A stretch of DNA of 64,000 bases, taken from NCBI RefSeq assembly GCF_002876705.1, contig NZ_MDAG01000068.1, positions 211,129 through 275,128 on the forward strand, written 5' to 3'. Under the pieces are notes generated by a model. It was not told where the DNA came from and ran no database searches. It was given only the letters and a program-made list of their open reading frames with translations. Shown here piece by piece: positions 35,361 through 43,572 of this stretch (positions are counted from its first letter, which is position 1; each line of letters begins with the position of its first letter). Origin of the DNA: Enterovibrio norvegicus_B (lineage in GTDB: Bacteria; Pseudomonadota; Gammaproteobacteria; Enterobacterales; Vibrionaceae). Position numbers and translations under genes: made by a program.

Positions 35361-36722
35361 ATGGCAACAACTTGGATAAAGAACCCACTCGCCATTTGGA
35401 CTGGCACAGAAAACGACGCAGCAGGCGGCATTGTGGTAGACGGTGCGTGCATCGTAGAAGTAATTTCGAAAGGTGCTCAACCTTCTGTCGCCATTGATTG
35501 CGTTGTGGATGCTTCCCAACATGTTGTTCTCCCGGGACTGGTTAACGCTCACCATCATTTCTACCAAACACTCACACGTGCTTACCCCGATGCATTAGAC
35601 AAAGAACTGTTTCAATGGCTGAAGGCACTGTATCCCGTTTGGGCCTGCCTTGATGAAGAAATGATGCAACTGAGTACAGAGCTTGCCTCTGCAGAATTGC
35701 TACTGTCTGGCTGTACAACAGCCTCTGACCACCACTATTTGATTCCAACTGGCCTAGAACATGCCATTGATGTGCAAATTGAAGCGACGCAGAAAATGGG
35801 CATTCGCACGGTACTCACCCGTGGCTCAATGAGCCTCGGTGAAGATCAAGGCGGCTTGCCACCCAGACATACCATTCAAACCGAGCAAGACATCATTGAT
35901 GACAGCATTCGTTTGGTCAATCGCTACCACCAAGCAGAACACGGTGGCATGACCCAAATCGCCCTCGCACCCTGTTCGCCCTTCTCTGTCACGACCGATT
36001 TGATGAAGGAAACGGCGCGCGTTGCCAAACAGCACAATGTGATGCTTCATACCCACTTGTGTGAAACCATTGATGAAGAGGCATTTTGCCTAGAGAAATT
36101 CGGCTTACGCCCCGTCGATTACCTAGAAGATGTGGGTTGGTTGCACGATCGAACGTGGTTGGCGCACGGTATTCATTTCAATGATGAAGAGATTGTTCGT
36201 TTAGGTGCCGCAGGCATCGGCATTTGCCATTGCCCGAGTTCGAACATGATGCTCGCTTCGGGCATTTGCCGAAACTTAGAGCTCGAAGCTGCGGGGGCAT
36301 CCGTTGGGTTAGGCGTGGACGGTTCGGCCTCCAATGACGGTTCAAATTTGGTCAACGAACTGCGTATGGCGACTTACATTCAACGTTTGCGGTATGGCTC
36401 TGCCAACGTCAGCCATTTAGATGCGTTTCGATGGGCTACACAGGGCTCCGCTCGCAACATTGGCAGAAACGATATCGGTACTCTCGCGCTCGGCATGATG
36501 GCTGACATCGCCATGTTTACCCTCGATGACATACGATTTTCTGGCAGTCATGATCCTCTTGCTGCACTGGTGCTCTGTGGTGCGCAACACGCCGATCGTG
36601 TCATGGTAAACGGTGAATGGCGGGTTAAAGATGGCGAGCTTGTTGATGTCGATAAACACGCATTGATCGCGAGCCATCGTGAAGCCGCGAAAAGGTTGGC
36701 GAACAAGGCGAAGCAAAGATAG
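35361..36722 (+). CDS. 8-oxoguanine deaminase
   Basis: The 453-residue amidohydrolase has metal ligands HxH in GLVNAHHHFYQTLTRAYPDALDKELFQWL, a His in LHTHLCET, the second metal His in WLAHGIHFN, and the Asp in GLGVDGSASNDGSNL. The motif set, with the LYPVW and SDHHYLIPTG segments, is that of 8-oxoguanine deaminases, which turn 8-oxoguanine to urate. The product feeds directly into PuuD. ATG 35361 has AAGGA upstream. S-adenosylhomocysteine deaminase is a less likely alternative. Confidence 0.88.
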   Translation: MATTWIKNPLAIWTGTENDAAGGIVVDGACIVEVISKGAQPSVAIDCVVDASQHVVLPGLVNAHHHFYQTLTRAYPDALDKELFQWLKALYPVWACLDEEMMQLSTELASAELLLSGCTTASDHHYLIPTGLEHAIDVQIEATQKMGIRTVLTRGSMSLGEDQGGLPPRHTIQTEQDIIDDSIRLVNRYHQAEHGGMTQIALAPCSPFSVTTDLMKETARVAKQHNVMLHTHLCETIDEEAFCLEKFGLRPVDYLEDVGWLHDRTWLAHGIHFNDEEIVRLGAAGIGICHCPSSNMMLASGICRNLELEAAGASVGLGVDGSASNDGSNLVNELRMATYIQRLRYGSANVSHLDAFRWATQGSARNIGRNDIGTLALGMMADIAMFTLDDIRFSGSHDPLAALVLCGAQHADRVMVNGEWRVKDGELVDVDKHALIASHREAAKRLANKAKQR

Positions 36723-36729
36723 AAAAACC

Positions 36730-36766
36730 AATGCCAGCGAACACACTCCAATGTGTCAGCTGGCAT
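36730..36766. terminator. Bidirectional terminator between 8-oxoguanine deaminase and aceE-like genes
   Basis: The outer stem AATGCCAGC / GCTGGCATT has an inner stem ACACA / TGTGT. It lies between convergent genes. T-tracts are short. Confidence 0.7.
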
Positions 36767-36819
36767 TGTCTTAGACAATTCACACGCCAAGATTTCGCGC
36801 ATTCAGCCTCGATACTGTT

Positions 36820-39492
36820 TTATTTCGTCCAAGAGGCCGGCTTGTGTGGATCAAGGTTAAAAGCTTTAATCGCCGTGGCTTGCACACGCATATCCACCTT
36901 CCCTTCTCTCACCAATGTTTCAATCGCCGTTAGGGCAATATTATAACGGTCAACTTCAAAGAACGAACGCAGACTTTCTCGTTGGTCGCTGCGGCCAAAC
37001 CCATCCGTACCCAGAGCCACAAAACGTTGAGGAAGATACTGAGCAATCATCTGAGGCACCGCCCTCACGTAGTCTGTTGCCACAACTGTTGGCAAAGTAA
37101 CGCCAAGGATTTTTTCCACGTGCGAGGTCGGCGAGGTCTCATCCAAGTTTCGTCGTCGCTGCCGCTCTACACTTTCCGCATCACGTGCCAGTTCTGAAAA
37201 GCTCGTGGCACTGAACACCTTGGTCGGAATATCGAACTCTTCGTTTAACAGCATAGCGGCCGCAATCACTTCCATCATGATGGTGCCTGCACCCACCAAA
37301 TTGATCACGGCATTGCTCTGTTCGTATTCACGCAGCTCGTATAGCCCCTTGATGATGTTTTCTTCATCGCCGCCAGTGAGTGAAGGCTGCGCGTAGTTTT
37401 CGTTCATGACCGTGATGTAATAGAACTCATCAATTTGCGCTTCCATCATTCGTTTTGTGCCGTAATCAAAAATGACAGCAAGCTCACTGGCAAACGCAGG
37501 ATCATAGCTTCGGCAATTGGGAATGGTTGACGCAATGAGCTGGCTCGTGCCGTCTTGGTGTTGCAGTCCTTCACCCGATAACGTTGTTCGCCCAGCCGTT
37601 GCCCCCAGTAAGAAACCACGAGCGCGCTGGTCTGCAGCCGCCCAAATCAAATCACCAATGCGTTGAAAGCCAAACATCGAATAGTAGATATAGATGGGCA
37701 GCATGGGCATGCCATGAATGGAGTATGACGTCGCAGCGGCAGCCCAAGACGAAAGTGCCCCCGCTTCGGTGATGCCTTCTTCCAACAATTGACCGCTGGT
37801 AGATTCTTTGTAATACATCATTGAGCCCGCATCTTCAGGCTCATATTGCTGTCCGTCTGGTGAGTAAATACCGATTTGACGGAATAAATTGTTCATGCCA
37901 AAGGTACGCGCTTCGTCCGCCACAATCGGCACAACACGCGCACCAAATGCAGGATCTTTTAGTAACCCACCCATCATGCGAACAGCCGCCATGGTGGTCG
38001 ACATTTCTTTTCCATCAGCCTTGAGCGCGAACTTCCCGTAGGTGTTGATCTCAGGCACCGCCACCACGGTTTCTTTTGGCGCAACTCGCACGCGTTCTGG
38101 CATATAGCCCCCCAATGCCTTTCGGCGGGCATGCAAGTACGTCATTTCTTCGCTGTCAGCATCAGGCACAAAAATGTTGAGATTCTCAACATCACTATCG
38201 GAAATAGGAAGGTTAAAACGGTCACGAAACTGATAGAGCGCATCGGTATCCAGTGATTTGGCTTGGTGGGCAATCATTCTCGATTCACCCGCACCGCCCA
38301 TGCCAAAGCCTTTTTTGGTTTTGGCTAAGATCACAGTCGGACGTCCTTTATGCGCTTTCGCAGCTGCAAAAGCGGCATGAAGTTTACGAAAATCGTGACC
38401 CCCGCGTTTAAGGTTATTGATCTCCGCATCCGACATGTGTGACACCAAAGAGGCACTGCGCGGATCGGTATTGAAGAATTTGTCGCGGTTGTAATCGCCG
38501 TCTTTCGCGCCAAGGTTCTGATACTCGCCATCGACCGTATTCGCAAAGCGGCGGAGCAAGACATTGTCTTTATCGCGCGCAAAGATGTCATCCCACTCTG
38601 ATCCCCAAAGCACTTTGATGACATTCCAACCCGCACCAATGAATAGCGACTCCAGTTCCTGAATCACCTGCCCGTTACCCCGAACCGGTCCATCAAGTCG
38701 CTGCAAATTACAGTTCACGATAAACGTCAGATTATCCAACCCTTCGCGTGCCGCTAACGTTAGCCCTGCAATGGATTCAGGCTCATCCATCTCGCCATCC
38801 CCAAACACACCCCATACATGCCGATCATCTGTATCCAACAAACCACGAGCTTGTGTGTATCGCATGTATCTCGCTTGATAAACGGCATTCAAAGGCCCTA
38901 TCCCCATTGAACCTGTTGGGAATTGCCAAAAATCAGGCATCAACCATGGATGCGGGTAAGAACATAAGCCTTCACCCCCTACTTCCTGTCGGTAATTGTC
39001 TATCTGTGTGCGCGATAGACGACCTTCCAAAAAGGCACGGGAATACACCCCTGGCGCTGAGTGCGGCTGGTAATAAACCAGATCGCCGCCAAAGGTGTCC
39101 GTTCGAGCCCGGAAAAAATGATTAAATCCCATTTCAAAAATTTCAGCAGCAGACGCATAGCTGGCAACATGCCCCCCTAATCCGCCATAAGCCTCATTCG
39201 CACGCACGACTATCGCAAGCGCATTCCACCGCATAATGGCGGTTAAGCGATTTTCGACGTCAAGATTACCCGGGTACATGCCCTGCTGTTCGAGAGAAAT
39301 CGTATTTCGATAAGAAGAAAACGGCTGTTCTGTTGCGTTCAGTCCTTCAACACGTGCTGTATCTTCCAGCGTTTTTAGAAGATATTTTGCACGATCAACA
39401 CCGTCTTCCTGTTTGACACTCAATAACGAATCGACCCACTCTTGCGTCTCCAATGGATCAATGTCGGTGTGTTGCTCTCGATTTCCATGCAT
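36820..39492 (-). CDS. AceE-type 2-oxoacid dehydrogenase E1 (homodimeric), stand-alone
   Basis: The 890-residue thiamine-diphosphate enzyme closely follows E. coli AceE (887): GDGEMDEPESIAGLTLAAREGLDNLTFIVNCNLQRLDGPVRGNG carries the ThDP motif, and VLAKTKKGFGMGGAGE and GLQHQDGTSQL are also typical. No E2 or E3 gene is nearby, and an Lrp-family regulator is divergent. This arrangement recalls Pseudomonas MdeB, an AceE homologue for 2-oxobutyrate from methionine breakdown with the Lrp-type MdeR; the mdeA partner is absent here. It may be a second pyruvate dehydrogenase E1 or a 2-oxobutyrate enzyme. ATG 39492 has AGGA upstream. Confidence 0.88.
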   Translation of the reverse strand: MHGNREQHTDIDPLETQEWVDSLLSVKQEDGVDRAKYLLKTLEDTARVEGLNATEQPFSSYRNTISLEQQGMYPGNLDVENRLTAIMRWNALAIVVRANEAYGGLGGHVASYASAAEIFEMGFNHFFRARTDTFGGDLVYYQPHSAPGVYSRAFLEGRLSRTQIDNYRQEVGGEGLCSYPHPWLMPDFWQFPTGSMGIGPLNAVYQARYMRYTQARGLLDTDDRHVWGVFGDGEMDEPESIAGLTLAAREGLDNLTFIVNCNLQRLDGPVRGNGQVIQELESLFIGAGWNVIKVLWGSEWDDIFARDKDNVLLRRFANTVDGEYQNLGAKDGDYNRDKFFNTDPRSASLVSHMSDAEINNLKRGGHDFRKLHAAFAAAKAHKGRPTVILAKTKKGFGMGGAGESRMIAHQAKSLDTDALYQFRDRFNLPISDSDVENLNIFVPDADSEEMTYLHARRKALGGYMPERVRVAPKETVVAVPEINTYGKFALKADGKEMSTTMAAVRMMGGLLKDPAFGARVVPIVADEARTFGMNNLFRQIGIYSPDGQQYEPEDAGSMMYYKESTSGQLLEEGITEAGALSSWAAAATSYSIHGMPMLPIYIYYSMFGFQRIGDLIWAAADQRARGFLLGATAGRTTLSGEGLQHQDGTSQLIASTIPNCRSYDPAFASELAVIFDYGTKRMMEAQIDEFYYITVMNENYAQPSLTGGDEENIIKGLYELREYEQSNAVINLVGAGTIMMEVIAAAMLLNEEFDIPTKVFSATSFSELARDAESVERQRRRNLDETSPTSHVEKILGVTLPTVVATDYVRAVPQMIAQYLPQRFVALGTDGFGRSDQRESLRSFFEVDRYNIALTAIETLVREGKVDMRVQATAIKAFNLDPHKPASWTK

Positions 39493-39715
39493 ACGAATCG
39501 TCCTGATTACCAGTAGAAAAATGTCCGAGCAAGGCGGTGAACCTGAAAACTTGAATGCGGCCAAATCTTCATCTCTCAGAGAAAGCGCTTGCTGAACCCT
39601 ATAAAAATCCTACCAATCCCAGTTTGAAATGTGCTTTCAAATTTAGCGAAATAATTTAATATATTGATAACATTTATCGCTGATATGAAATCTTAAAAAG
39701 ATTAAGGAATGAAAT

Positions 39716-40192
39716 TTGAAAGATAATTCCTCACCAGAGATCGACCGCATTGATCTCAACATCCTACGTTTGCTCCAAGACAACGGGCGTTTAACCAACG
39801 CAGAGCTGGCACAGAGAGTGAATGTAAGCGCGGCAACGTGCCATCGGCGCACGCAAAGGCTGTTTGATGAAGGCTTTATCAAAAGCGTGAGAGCCTTGGT
39901 GGATCCCAAACGCTTGGGTTTAAACACGCTCGTGATGGTGGGCATCGTGCTTGATCGTTCAACACCAGAGAGCATCGCAGCATTTGAAGCGGCCGTTGAT
40001 GTGCTAGATGCCATCCTAGATTGTGATTTGGTCGCAGGGGATTTTGACTATTTATTGCGGCTACGCGTGAAAGACATGGAAGATTATCACCACTTCCTCG
40101 CACAAAACCTCATCGCCCTGCCCGGCGTTCGACAAGCACGAACCTTCTTTGTAGTAAGAGAAGTGAAAACCAATGCACCGATCAAGTTTTAA
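39716..40192 (+). CDS. Lrp/AsnC family regulator
   Basis: The 158-residue protein has an N-terminal helix-turn-helix (IDLNILRLLQDNGRLTNAELAQRVNVSAATCHRRTQRL) and a C-terminal RAM/ligand-binding domain (DCDLVAGDFDYLLRLRVKDMEDYHHFL). It starts at a TTG with AAGGA 7 nt upstream; an out-of-frame ATG overlapping the site opens only a five-codon frame. It is divergent from the AceE-like gene and likely controls it in response to an amino acid or 2-oxoacid. Confidence 0.92.
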   Translation: MKDNSSPEIDRIDLNILRLLQDNGRLTNAELAQRVNVSAATCHRRTQRLFDEGFIKSVRALVDPKRLGLNTLVMVGIVLDRSTPESIAAFEAAVDVLDAILDCDLVAGDFDYLLRLRVKDMEDYHHFLAQNLIALPGVRQARTFFVVREVKTNAPIKF

Positions 40193-40306
40193 GGGAAGAT
40201 GAAAATCGAGTATCGCCATTGATAAGCGATGCAGGTTTATAAACCAAAAAAATCGAAACCGTGACACTGACAGCACGATAATCATCTAAAAGTGCCTATC
40301 TACGTT

Positions 40307-41155
40307 TTACTGCGTCCGAAACTGTCTCGGCGTAATTCCAATGTGTTTTTTAAAAGCGAGCGTAAACGCCCGTTCCGAGTCGTATCCCACTTGTTCTGCA
40401 ATCTCATAAACCGGCAGCAAAGATTCGCGCAGTAACTCCTGTGCTTTTTGCATTCTAAGGTTGGTGAGGTAACCAAACATTGGCTGACCAACCAACGAAG
40501 AAAACCGACTAGCAAAAGCTGCACGCGACATACCGATCTGACTTGCAACCGCAGCCAATGTCCAACTTTGTTCAGGGTTATCATGAAGAAGTTGCAGTGC
40601 ACGGGAAATGCGTTTGTCGTTCAGTGCATCCAAAAACGAACTGGATTGCTTACGTCCAAAGTTAATCCGTATGAGCTCAACCAGAATGATCTCCGTGAGC
40701 TTGTTGACGATGAGTTCAGATCCAGGCCCTTGCGACATATATTCCGCACTCAGTTGATCAAAGGTACTGCGCAGCCAAGGGTGATCGAGAAAATCTTTGT
40801 CTCGCACTATCGTCATATGGGGGAACACGTCCATTAATGGCGTTGTTGCCGTGCGCGAGAAACTGAAGGAGCCGCAAAGCAGTAACGTCGTGTCATCCAG
40901 ATCCGGCTTTCTTTTCTCGGGTGAAAGGCTGGAAAGTACATGGTTTTGACCGGGGCCGAGGAAAATCAAATCTCCGGCTTCTAGCTTTTCAATCTGCCCA
41001 TCCACATTCGCCCAACATGCGCCACGACGAATCATGTGGAAGCTGGCGTAATCCAAATCCTGAAACGTTTTCGTCCAAGGAGCATCGACCTGGCTACAGA
41101 AATACACACTGCCCACCACGCGGATGGCGCGAAGAATATCGCTCATCACTTCCAT
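40307..41155 (-). CDS. AraC-family regulator, RclR-like
   Basis: The 282-residue protein has an N-terminal cupin domain and a C-terminal double helix-turn-helix (AAVASQIGMSRAAFASRFSSLVGQPMFGYLTNLRMQKAQELL, EIAEQVGYDSERAFTLAFKKHIGITPRQFR). Cys20 and Cys94 (TLLLCGSF) lie where E. coli RclR has its hypochlorite-sensing cysteines near the start and at the CGT motif; Cys47 is extra. It is divergent from a glutaredoxin and an RclC-like gene, mirroring rclR-rclABC. Redox sensing is inferred from position and context. AGGAAGG precedes the ATG. Confidence 0.82.
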   Translation of the reverse strand: MEVMSDILRAIRVVGSVYFCSQVDAPWTKTFQDLDYASFHMIRRGACWANVDGQIEKLEAGDLIFLGPGQNHVLSSLSPEKRKPDLDDTTLLLCGSFSFSRTATTPLMDVFPHMTIVRDKDFLDHPWLRSTFDQLSAEYMSQGPGSELIVNKLTEIILVELIRINFGRKQSSSFLDALNDKRISRALQLLHDNPEQSWTLAAVASQIGMSRAAFASRFSSLVGQPMFGYLTNLRMQKAQELLRESLLPVYEIAEQVGYDSERAFTLAFKKHIGITPRQFRTQ

Positions 41156-41271
41156 TGTGTACCTTCCTTACAAATATACGATCGATGTATTTATTCAAGA
41201 TTATTGTGCATAGATAGTCCGAAGCGCAACACCTAAAGTAGAACCATACACAAACACGACGGAGCACAACC

Positions 41272-41541
41272 ATGCCGATGATTGAAATCTACACCAAGAG
41301 CTACTGCCCTCACTGCCGAGCTGCAAAACAGACATTAGGCCGTATGGGTCTTGCTTATCGCGAAATTGAAGTGAGTGATGACGCAGCATTGTTCAATGAA
41401 ATGACATCACGAAGCCAACGCCGAACAGTGCCGCAAGTCTTCATCGGAAACATTCATGTAGGCGGTAACGACGACTTACAAAGCGCAATAAGAAAAGGTC
41501 AGTTTCAAAAGATTCTGGAAAGCCAAACCAACGCGGTTTAA
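41272..41541 (+). CDS. Glutaredoxin, GrxC-like with CPHC active site
   Basis: The 89-residue protein MPMIEIYTKSYCPHCRAAKQ has the active site Cys12-Pro-His-Cys15, where CPYC is usual. The TVPQVFIGNIHVGGNDDL stretch holds the cis-Pro and glutathione site. The His in the dithiol loop may raise its reducing or oxidising range. It is first in a two-gene operon with the RclC-like gene and divergent from the RclR-like regulator, so induction by reactive chlorine or another oxidant is likely. Confidence 0.9.
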   Translation: MPMIEIYTKSYCPHCRAAKQTLGRMGLAYREIEVSDDAALFNEMTSRSQRRTVPQVFIGNIHVGGNDDLQSAIRKGQFQKILESQTNAV

Positions 41542-41581
41542 TCCAACCCATTAAGAAAACGAAAATTTAAGGAGAAGCATC

Positions 41582-42070
41582 ATGACAACGATTAATAATG
41601 TACACGGCCGAATCAACAACCAACGCGCTCACGCACTCAACCATATTGCAGACAATGCAGTGCGCTTTTCCATCGTCATTGTATTGGCATGGATTGGTGC
41701 CATGAAATTTACGGGTTATGAAGCAGGTGCGATCCAAGGTCTTGTCGCCTCAAGTCCTCTGACAAGCTGGCTCTATAGCGTATTCAGCTTACAAGGTGCT
41801 TCTAACTTGATTGGTACCGTTGAAATTGCCACAGCTGCTGCCCTGTTGCTTGCACCGTTTCATCGCACTATCGCCATTATTGGTGCGGCTGGCGCGACAG
41901 TGACGTTTGCAGTCACCACAAGCTTCTTGTTCACTGCACCGATAGCCGAAGCGAGTTTGGGTGGCTTCCCAGCAATCTCAGTTGTGCCTGGGCAATTCCT
42001 GCTGAAAGACATTGTATTGTTATCAGCAGCAGTCTCTCTGCTTGCCAAAGCACTTCTAAGAGACGAGTAA
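41582..42070 (+). CDS. DUF417 membrane protein, RclC-like
   Basis: The 162-residue protein has four helices with the DUF417 (YkgB/RclC) pattern: VLAWIGAMKFTGYEAGAIQGLVASSPL, GTVEIATAAALLLAP, GAAGATVTFAVTTSFLFTAP and GQFLLKDIVLLSAAVSLL. RclC in E. coli supports survival of reactive chlorine. AAGGAGAAGC precedes the ATG. It is 41 bp after the glutaredoxin gene in one operon. Confidence 0.88.
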   Translation: MTTINNVHGRINNQRAHALNHIADNAVRFSIVIVLAWIGAMKFTGYEAGAIQGLVASSPLTSWLYSVFSLQGASNLIGTVEIATAAALLLAPFHRTIAIIGAAGATVTFAVTTSFLFTAPIAEASLGGFPAISVVPGQFLLKDIVLLSAAVSLLAKALLRDE

Positions 42071-42090
42071 AACAGACTCAGATATTGAAT

Positions 42091-42120
42091 AAAGAAAGGC
42101 GCTTAAATGCGCCCTTCTTT
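42091..42120 (+). terminator. Terminator of the glutaredoxin-DUF417 operon
   Basis: The stem AAAGAA(A)GGCGC / GCGCC(C)TTCTTT has one internal mismatch and a T-rich right arm. It lies 21 bp beyond the stop. Confidence 0.75.
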
Positions 42121-42157
42121 CGTGTTCTATCGCGGTGTTGCGTCTCGTTTTTTTGGG

Positions 42158-42222
42158 GATACGAGTAGCTTTGGTTCGCTGTCATAGCCACATGGGAGTG
42201 AGCGATGAACGCGATGAGATAC
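42158..42222. repeat. Direct repeat, copy A
   Basis: The 65-bp block GATACGAGTAGCTTT... recurs at 43503-43572; its last 50 bp (42173-42222) are identical to 43523-43572. Weaker similarity continues for about 70 bp more (TATCGTTCAACCA at 42231-42243 and the ATGAGCCAAGAAA stretch around 42271). The two copies bracket the toxin/immunity remnants. Confidence 0.92.
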
Positions 42223-42326
42223 GAAAAGAATATCGTTCAACCACTTACCCGTAATCTCCAGATCGCGTATATGAGCCAAGAAATACAAGACTCTAAAACT
42301 GACAAAACACTGATTTTCTTAGAGTA

Positions 42327-42341
42327 TCTGTCCCAGCAATT
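42327..42341. repeat. Short repeat TCTGTCCCAGCAATT, copy 1
   Basis: It is identical to 43014-43028. GGGACAG-type ends like these are common at REP/RAYT-associated repeats, but no transposase is present here. Confidence 0.6.
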
Positions 42342-42397
42342 CTATACACATCATAGACCTCAACATTATCGACAGAGTTAACAATGACCTTTGAAAA

Positions 42398-42430
42398 TCT
42401 AAAAGTGCCGGTCTCTGTTTTTACCCTTTA
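42398..42430. repeat. REP-like sequence CTAAAAGTGCCGGTCTCTGTTTTT
   Basis: This stretch has close relatives at 43437-43464 and 43473-43497 (CTAAAAGTGCCTGT...TGTTTTTGT). It lies just beyond the stop of the immunity-like gene. The copies mark junctions between toxin fragments. Confidence 0.6.
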
Positions 42431-42454
42431 GGATTTTTATTCGAATTCCTCACA

Positions 42455-42850
42455 TCAACTTATCCCAGAAAAGAACTCCTCTATCATTTCAGAATCGTTT
42501 GAAGAGTTCACTTTACTATCTAAAACTGGTTTCAAATGATATATCAGTAAATCTACATCACTCGAACTATTTAAAGGTAAAAAATCTCTCACCACTTTTA
42601 AAAAAATAGACAACGACATAAAAGAAAGAAAAGCTTCATAAGCCTTTGAGTTAGAAAATGGCATCTTCTGCAAATAATACTCTGCCAATGAAGTTTGATC
42701 AGATTTTTTCCAAGACCTGTGACTCATTAACATAAACGCATTACCATACTCAATATTATCTATTGGGTAATTATCTATTAACCAAATTACCGCCGCTTCA
42801 GAACTCATTTTACGAAGTTCAGCGGCTTGATTTTTTAATAATTTATCCAT
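42455..42850 (-). CDS. Immunity-like protein of a polymorphic toxin
   Basis: The 131-residue soluble AT-rich gene product (MDKLLKNQAAELRKMSSEAAVIWL) lacks signal or membrane segments. It begins 10 bp after the stop of a toxin C-terminus remnant on the same strand, the usual place for a cognate immunity gene. AGGTGA precedes the ATG. No specific immunity family is recognised. The frame is intact although the toxin gene is not, as expected for an orphan immunity gene. Confidence 0.6.
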   Translation of the reverse strand: MDKLLKNQAAELRKMSSEAAVIWLIDNYPIDNIEYGNAFMLMSHRSWKKSDQTSLAEYYLQKMPFSNSKAYEAFLSFMSLSIFLKVVRDFLPLNSSSDVDLLIYHLKPVLDSKVNSSNDSEMIEEFFSGIS

Positions 42851-42859
42851 AATTATCAC

Positions 42860-43009
42860 CTAGCGCTTCTTGAAAAAATCTAATGGCAATGTAGCATTTT
42901 CGGCCAGCCCTTCCGGTGGCTCGTAGTGCCCAGAGTTGTTTGACCAATGGGTGATTGTTCCTCTTTTAGAGCTAGAATTATTACAAAACCTGATAGAGCC
43001 CGTTCTTAA
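42860..43009 (-). pseudogene. Orphan toxin C-terminus with WSNNSGHYEP motif
   Basis: About 49 codons ending at a TAG (42860-42862) read RTGSIRFCNNSSSKRG, then TITHWSNNSGHYEPPEG and ENATLPLDFFKKR. The WSNNSGHY(K/E)P tail followed by LPxDxF is a recurring end of Rhs, filamentous-haemagglutinin and related secreted toxins. The 5' part is missing; upstream similarity breaks at the repeat GGTGTCTGTCCC (43010-43021). It lies directly upstream of the immunity-like gene. Confidence 0.65.
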
Positions 43010-43013
43010 GGTG

Positions 43014-43028
43014 TCTGTCCCAGCAATT
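43014..43028. repeat. Short repeat TCTGTCCCAGCAATT, copy 2
   Basis: It is identical to 42327-42341. It lies at the junction of two toxin fragments. Confidence 0.6.
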
Positions 43029-43055
43029 TTCGTTATTTACATTCATATTAAACAC

Positions 43056-43438
43056 TTACATTCCTGGTGGAACTAGGGTAATTGTGCCGTCTGGGTTTAT
43101 AGAAATGTAACCTGAAGGCTCAAATTTCTCGCCTGCTCTTGAAAGCGGAAAATTTCTAACACCTGATCTCTTAAAAATTATTGCGGCGACTCAATGAGTC
43201 CACTTTTTGGTTTATTACCTGAGAAAATTTTTATCGATCTTTCAGACATCAAATCACCAGCCTCATCAAAAGAGTTTAATATCCTATCAATTTGGCTATT
43301 CTTCATCTTCGCATTGAATCCAATATCTAGATCGCTATCTGCTCTAAATTCACCTCTTCCGAAGAAACTTCTTATGCGACTTCCTCCAAGTACAACTTTA
43401 CTGGTTTTCTTGGGTCAAACGCTGCTTCTAGTAGTATC
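43056..43438 (-). pseudogene. Frameshifted nucleotidyltransferase-fold toxin remnant
   Basis: On the minus strand one frame reads ILLEAAFDPRKP. A second reads KTSKVVLGGSRIRSFFGRG and continues EFRADSDLDIGFNAKMKN. A third reads AAIIFKRSGVRNFPLSRAG and continues to SGYISINPDGTITLVPPGM and a stop at 43056. Joined, these form the end of a toxin with the GGSR...SDLDIGF signature of nucleotidyltransferases (GS-x(n)-DxD). Two frameshifts (near 43415 and near 43190) show decay. The upstream end is cut by REP-like repeats at 43437. Confidence 0.68.
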
Positions 43439-43497
43439 TAAAAGTGCCTGTGCCTGTTTTTGTTTTTTCTCTAAAAGTGCCTGTCTTTGTTTTTGTA
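43437..43497. repeat. Tandem pair of REP-like CTAAAAGTGCCTGT sequences
   Basis: CTAAAAGTGCCTGTGCCTGTTTTTG is followed after a few T by CTAAAAGTGCCTGTCTTTGTTTTTG; a third relative is at 42398. The pair truncates the nucleotidyltransferase-like toxin fragment. Confidence 0.65.
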
Positions 43498-43502
43498 TGG
43501 GC

Positions 43503-43572
43503 GATACGAGTAGCTTTGTTAAGGTTCGCTGTCATAGCCACATGGGAGTGAGCGATGAACGCGATGAGATAC
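43503..43572. repeat. Direct repeat, copy B
   Basis: It is the partner of 42158-42222, with five extra bases (GTTAA) after TAGCTTT. Positions 43523-43572 match 42173-42222 over 50 of 50 bases. Downstream similarity resumes at 43671 (TATCGTTCAACCA) and in the ATGAGCCAAGAAA stretch near 43711, after an unrelated insertion of about 90 bp. Confidence 0.92.

Noticed and set aside
42158..43572. Integron attC sites as an explanation for the 50-bp repeats.
   Set aside because: No matching R and L boxes and no integrase gene. The repeats are direct copies that bracket gene fragments rather than single cassettes.
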